A stretch of 64,000 bases of DNA from Actinomycetota bacterium (GTDB lineage Bacteria; Actinomycetota; Actinomycetes; Nanopelagicales; Nanopelagicaceae): positions 1 to 64,000 of the forward strand of contig CANBRH010000001.1 of assembly GCA_947371865.1 (NCBI GenBank), read 5' to 3'. The position numbers and the translations under genes were made by a program. Position 1 is the first letter of the stretch; the number at the start of each line of letters is the position of its first letter. Under the pieces are notes generated by a model. The model saw nothing but the letters and a program-made list of their open reading frames with translations. It was not told where the DNA came from and made no database searches. Of this stretch, positions 61,726 to 64,000 are shown piece by piece.

Positions 61726-62519
61726 ATGTTCTTCCTTTTCTTATAATTGCCGGTGCGCGGCAAGTCTGAGGAGTGAGGGTCGAATCTAATAGCTGGTGCC
61801 GCTTCACCACGTATTTGTTCAAGCATCTTGGTCAAAGTGTCCATCACATAAGCCGTGGCTTCCACAAGAGCCACCTGGTCTTCGGCTTTGCCCTTCCACC
61901 TGGAGAAATCCAAAGCGGGGCCAGCAACGACAGTCACCGGAGTTCGGCGCCATAAAACCGGACGCTTGGAGTAAGCAGGCAGCAATTCTTGCGCCCCCCA
62001 TTGTGCGCAGGGAATGACCAAAGCTCCGGAAAGTATGGCCAACCGAGCAATTCCAGTTTTTCCTACCATTGGCCAATAATTTTCATCCCTAGTTAAAGTG
62101 CCTTCCGGGTAGACACCAAGACAATGACCAGCCTTGAGAAAAGCTAAAGCATGACGTAGCGATTGAGAAGCGTTGGAACTCTCTCGCTCTACTGGTATCT
62201 GGCCTGAGCCCGCAATGATCTTGCCAATCACCGGCACCTTAAATACTGAGGCTTTACCTAAGAACCTTGGCGCTCGCCCGTTCTTAAAGAGGAAATGGGT
62301 AAAAATCAGGGGATCGGCGTAGGAGATGTGATTGGAGACCACAATGACCGGCCCAGATTTTGGAATATGTGTGCCACCAATCCAAGTGCGCTTAGTCAAA
62401 ATATCTAAGAGCGGGAGCAGGATGCGGGAGGCAAAAAAGAAGTATTTGTTGGTCCCGAGCGGTCGTCCAGTTGGCGGGGCGTAAATTGGGTTAACGTCCG
62501 TACCCAGATTCTCCGACAT
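61722..62519 (-). CDS. 1-acyl-sn-glycerol-3-phosphate acyltransferase (PlsC-like)
   Basis: 265 residues. Acyltransferase blocks: NHISYADP (HX4D), [22 protein letters not shown] and [13 protein letters not shown]. Second PlsC of this window. Leaderless promoter: TAGCCT (complement of 62526-62531) ends 6 bases before ATG 62519. It heads plsC-gpsA-ddl, joining glycerol-3-phosphate synthesis to its acylation. Confidence 0.93.
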   Translation of the reverse strand: MSENLGTDVNPIYAPPTGRPLGTNKYFFFASRILLPLLDILTKRTWIGGTHIPKSGPVIVVSNHISYADPLIFTHFLFKNGRAPRFLGKASVFKVPVIGKIIAGSGQIPVERESSNASQSLRHALAFLKAGHCLGVYPEGTLTRDENYWPMVGKTGIARLAILSGALVIPCAQWGAQELLPAYSKRPVLWRRTPVTVVAGPALDFSRWKGKAEDQVALVEATAYVMDTLTKMLEQIRGEAAPAIRFDPHSSDLPRTGNYKKRKNI

Positions 62520-62541
62520 GCGAGAAGGCTATTACGCAATA

Positions 62542-62574
62542 AAAAGTGGGGGCGCTTTTGGCGCCCCCACTTTT
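62542..62574. terminator. Bidirectional rho-independent terminator after hup
   Basis: AAAAGTGGGGGCGC and GCGCCCCCACTTTT form a perfect 14-bp stem with a TTTTG loop and A/T tracts on both sides. It ends the hup transcript before the plsC promoter. Confidence 0.92.
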
Positions 62575-62588
62575 AAACTACTTTTTAA

Positions 62589-63095
62589 TTACTTCTTCTT
62601 GGCTACAACTTTCTTAGCAGGAGCCTTCTTGGCAGGTGCCTTCTTCGCAGGAGCCTTCTTGGCTACAACCTTCTTGGCTGGAGCTTTCTTAGCAGGGGCC
62701 TTCTTGGCGACAACCTTCTTGGCTGGAGCTTTCTTAGCAGGAGCTTTCTTGGCGGCTGCCTTGACTACAGGCTTGGCTACAACCTTTACAGGTGGCTTTG
62801 GAGCGGCTTCTAGCTTGCGCGCGCCGGAGATAACTTCCTTGAGCGCCTTTGCTGGCAAGAAGCGAACCTTCTTGCTGGCCTTGATCTGAATGGTTTCGCC
62901 GGTAAATGGGTTGCGGCCTTTACGAGCAGCGCGGTCAACCTTCTTGAACTTGCCGAAATCATTGATCATTACATCTTCGCCCTTGGAAATGGTGCGAACG
63001 ATGCTGTCAAAAACGATGTCTACAGCGCGAGCTGTCTCTTTCTTGTTGTTATCAAAATGTGGTGCCAGCAATGCGATGAACTGGGCCTTGTTCAT
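62589..63095 (-). CDS. hup: HU-family DNA-binding protein with histone-H1-like tail
   Basis: 168 residues. Residues 1-90 are [21 protein letters not shown], then [21 protein letters not shown] and the intercalating arm. Residues about 95-168 are a Lys/Ala/Pro tail of (A)PAKK and KKVVA repeats, as in mycobacterial HupB, known to bind and compact DNA and to be modified. AAGGGGA before ATG 63095. Two palindromes lie just upstream and a strong terminator follows. Confidence 0.96.
   Translation of the reverse strand: MNKAQFIALLAPHFDNNKKETARAVDIVFDSIVRTISKGEDVMINDFGKFKKVDRAARKGRNPFTGETIQIKASKKVRFLPAKALKEVISGARKLEAAPKPPVKVVAKPVVKAAAKKAPAKKAPAKKVVAKKAPAKKAPAKKVVAKKAPAKKAPAKKAPAKKVVAKKK
62595..62770 (-). 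repeat. Lys/Ala/Pro-coding repeat in hup
   Basis: Reiterated GCTCC/GCAGG-AAGAAG units encoding APAKK and KKVVA blocks. A low-complexity, recombination-prone stretch whose copy number probably varies among relatives. Confidence 0.8.
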
Positions 63096-63106
63096 TAAAT
63101 CCCCTT

Positions 63107-63138
63107 ATTTACGCGTAAATGTTAGACATTCGTCTAAC
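63107..63138. promoter_or_regulatory. Twin palindromes upstream of hup
   Basis: ATTTACGCGTAAAT (63107-63120) is a perfect 14-bp palindrome. It directly abuts GTTAGAC-ATTC-GTCTAAC (63121-63138), with perfect 7-bp arms. Both lie 11-43 bases before the hup start on the minus strand, over the likely core promoter. Confidence 0.4.
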
Positions 63139-63289
63139 GTAAGAAGAAATCTACGCACCGCACCGCGCAACAACCGACATATAAATCGGTGTGTCGCGAG
63201 AGAAAAAGCAGTGAAAATCAAGGGTTTTTCGCACTTAAACCCTAAATTGGAAGTTGAGAGTTCGAGATATTCTTGCGAACTTCCCCGCT

Positions 63290-63889
63290 TTAGGAGCGAA
63301 TTGGTAGCGTTTTAGGCTTGAAATTAGCGCGCTCTGCTTCAAAGGCAGAGACTTCGTCCAACTTCTTTAAAGTGAGTCCGATGTCATCAAGGCCCTCCAT
63401 CAAGCGCCAACGGGTGTAATCATCGATTGCGAATGACACTGAGGTCACGCCGTAAACCACCGTTTTGCTCTCGAGGTCGACGCTCACCGCTAACTTTGGA
63501 TCAGCCTCTACCGCAGCCCAGATAGCTTCTACGGATTCCTGAGGCAGAACCACCGTGAGCAAGCCGGCCTTCTGCGAGTTTCCGCGGAAGATGTCCGCAA
63601 AGCGGCTAGAGATAACTACTTTAAAGCCGTAGTTCTGCAGCGCCCAGACAGCGTGCTCGCGCGATGATCCGGTACCAAAATCTGCTCCTGCAACCAGAAC
63701 GGTTGCGCCTGCGAATTCAGGCTTGTTGAGAACGAATTCTGGATCATTGCGCCAAGCACCAAAGAGGCCATCTTCAAAGCCACTCTTGGTCACGCGCTTG
63801 AGGTACACAGCCGGAATGATCTGGTCAGTGTCGACGTTACTGCGGCGCAGGGGCAGAACAGTTCCAGTGTGCTTGATAAATTTTTCCAT
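63290..63889 (-). CDS. leuD: 3-isopropylmalate dehydratase small subunit
   Basis: 199 residues from ATG 63889 (AAGGGGAG upstream; a longer frame to 63931 overlaps leuC). [46 protein letters not shown] and [20 protein letters not shown] are diagnostic. Swivel-domain partner of LeuC in leucine synthesis. 10 bases after leuC. Confidence 0.96.
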   Translation of the reverse strand: MEKFIKHTGTVLPLRRSNVDTDQIIPAVYLKRVTKSGFEDGLFGAWRNDPEFVLNKPEFAGATVLVAGADFGTGSSREHAVWALQNYGFKVVISSRFADIFRGNSQKAGLLTVVLPQESVEAIWAAVEADPKLAVSVDLESKTVVYGVTSVSFAIDDYTRWRLMEGLDDIGLTLKKLDEVSAFEAERANFKPKTLPIRS

Positions 63890-63899
63890 TTTTCTCCCC

Positions 63900-64000
63900 T
63901 TACAAATCTGCTGGTGATGACAAAGTGCCACGAAGTGCGGTGGCAGCGGCTACAAGTGGGCTAACCAGGTGGGTGCGACCACCCTTGCCTTGGCGGCCCT
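63900..64000 (-). CDS. leuC: 3-isopropylmalate dehydratase large subunit (C-terminal end only)
   Basis: The frame enters from the right window edge and ends at TAA 63900-63902. The visible 32 residues read [18 protein letters not shown], then [14 protein letters not shown], the conserved end of LeuC. The [4Fe-4S] part lies outside the window. It is the first of the leuCD pair. Confidence 0.92.
   Translation of the reverse strand, partial: GRQGKGGRTHLVSPLVAAATALRGTLSSPADL

Overview
The window is a 64 kb chromosomal segment of an actinobacterium (Actinomycetota) of moderate GC content, much lower than in streptomycetes. This rests on lineage-typical families and gene order: smc-ftsY-amtB-glnK-glnD-ffh-rpsP-KH-rimM-trmD, rpmF/rnc beside DUF177 and a SepIVA-like protein, dut-DUF3159-CeoB/CeoC, and DUF3000-rnd-thiolase-fadB. 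DUF3093, DUF4193, ino1 and PimB also point there. Several members usual in these clusters are missing (mutM beside smc, rplS after trmD, DUF3710 and an OB-fold gene beside dut), which suggests a compact genome of the free-living planktonic or groundwater type. Naming a genus would be a guess. I see no IS, prophage, CRISPR, rRNA or tRNA, and no gene-free gap above about 215 bases.

Layout. 1-13.8 kb is the accessory part: an ECF sigma factor with a membrane partner; a TetR/MFS efflux pair; a CopC-like protein; a SAM-IV riboswitch in front of an amino-acid ABC transporter whose binding protein has an in-frame stop; a Ni/Co permease behind a Nur-like box; a hydratase/SDR pair; a tiny LuxR-HTH protein; PadR-ino1; a LysE exporter; and an orphan Cas4-like nuclease. 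13.8-25.1 kb holds lipid and envelope genes (PlsC, fatty acyl-CoA ligase, PimB, NlpC/P60), a glucokinase, a minimal two-component system and a RibD-like reductase. 25.2-34.0 kb carries DUF3000, rnd, efeU, the beta-oxidation pair and aconitase. 34.1-40.3 kb is an RNA methyltransferase, potassium-uptake regulators, dut, small conserved proteins and an acyl-ACP desaturase. 40.3-64 kb is the core translation, secretion, nitrogen-control, chromosome and repair block, ending in leuD and the tail of leuC.

Genes that work together: ino1 and pimB serve phosphatidylinositol and its mannosides; two PlsC proteins, GpsA, the acyl-CoA ligase and the desaturase serve phospholipid synthesis; AmtB, GlnK and GlnD form the nitrogen-sensing circuit; Ffh and FtsY form the SRP pathway.

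Regulation is unusually readable. At least nineteen genes have a TANNNT -10 hexamer ending exactly 6 or 7 bases before the start codon with no Shine-Dalgarno, which is the signature of leaderless transcripts; this also settles several start codons. Operators (TetR, Nur-like, PadR and a palindrome before efeU) sit on these promoter elements. The most unusual region is 3.9-6.6 kb: a SAM-IV aptamer, a nonsense codon in the binding protein, and a 15-bp RNA helix that could bury the ribosome site and start codon of the permease.
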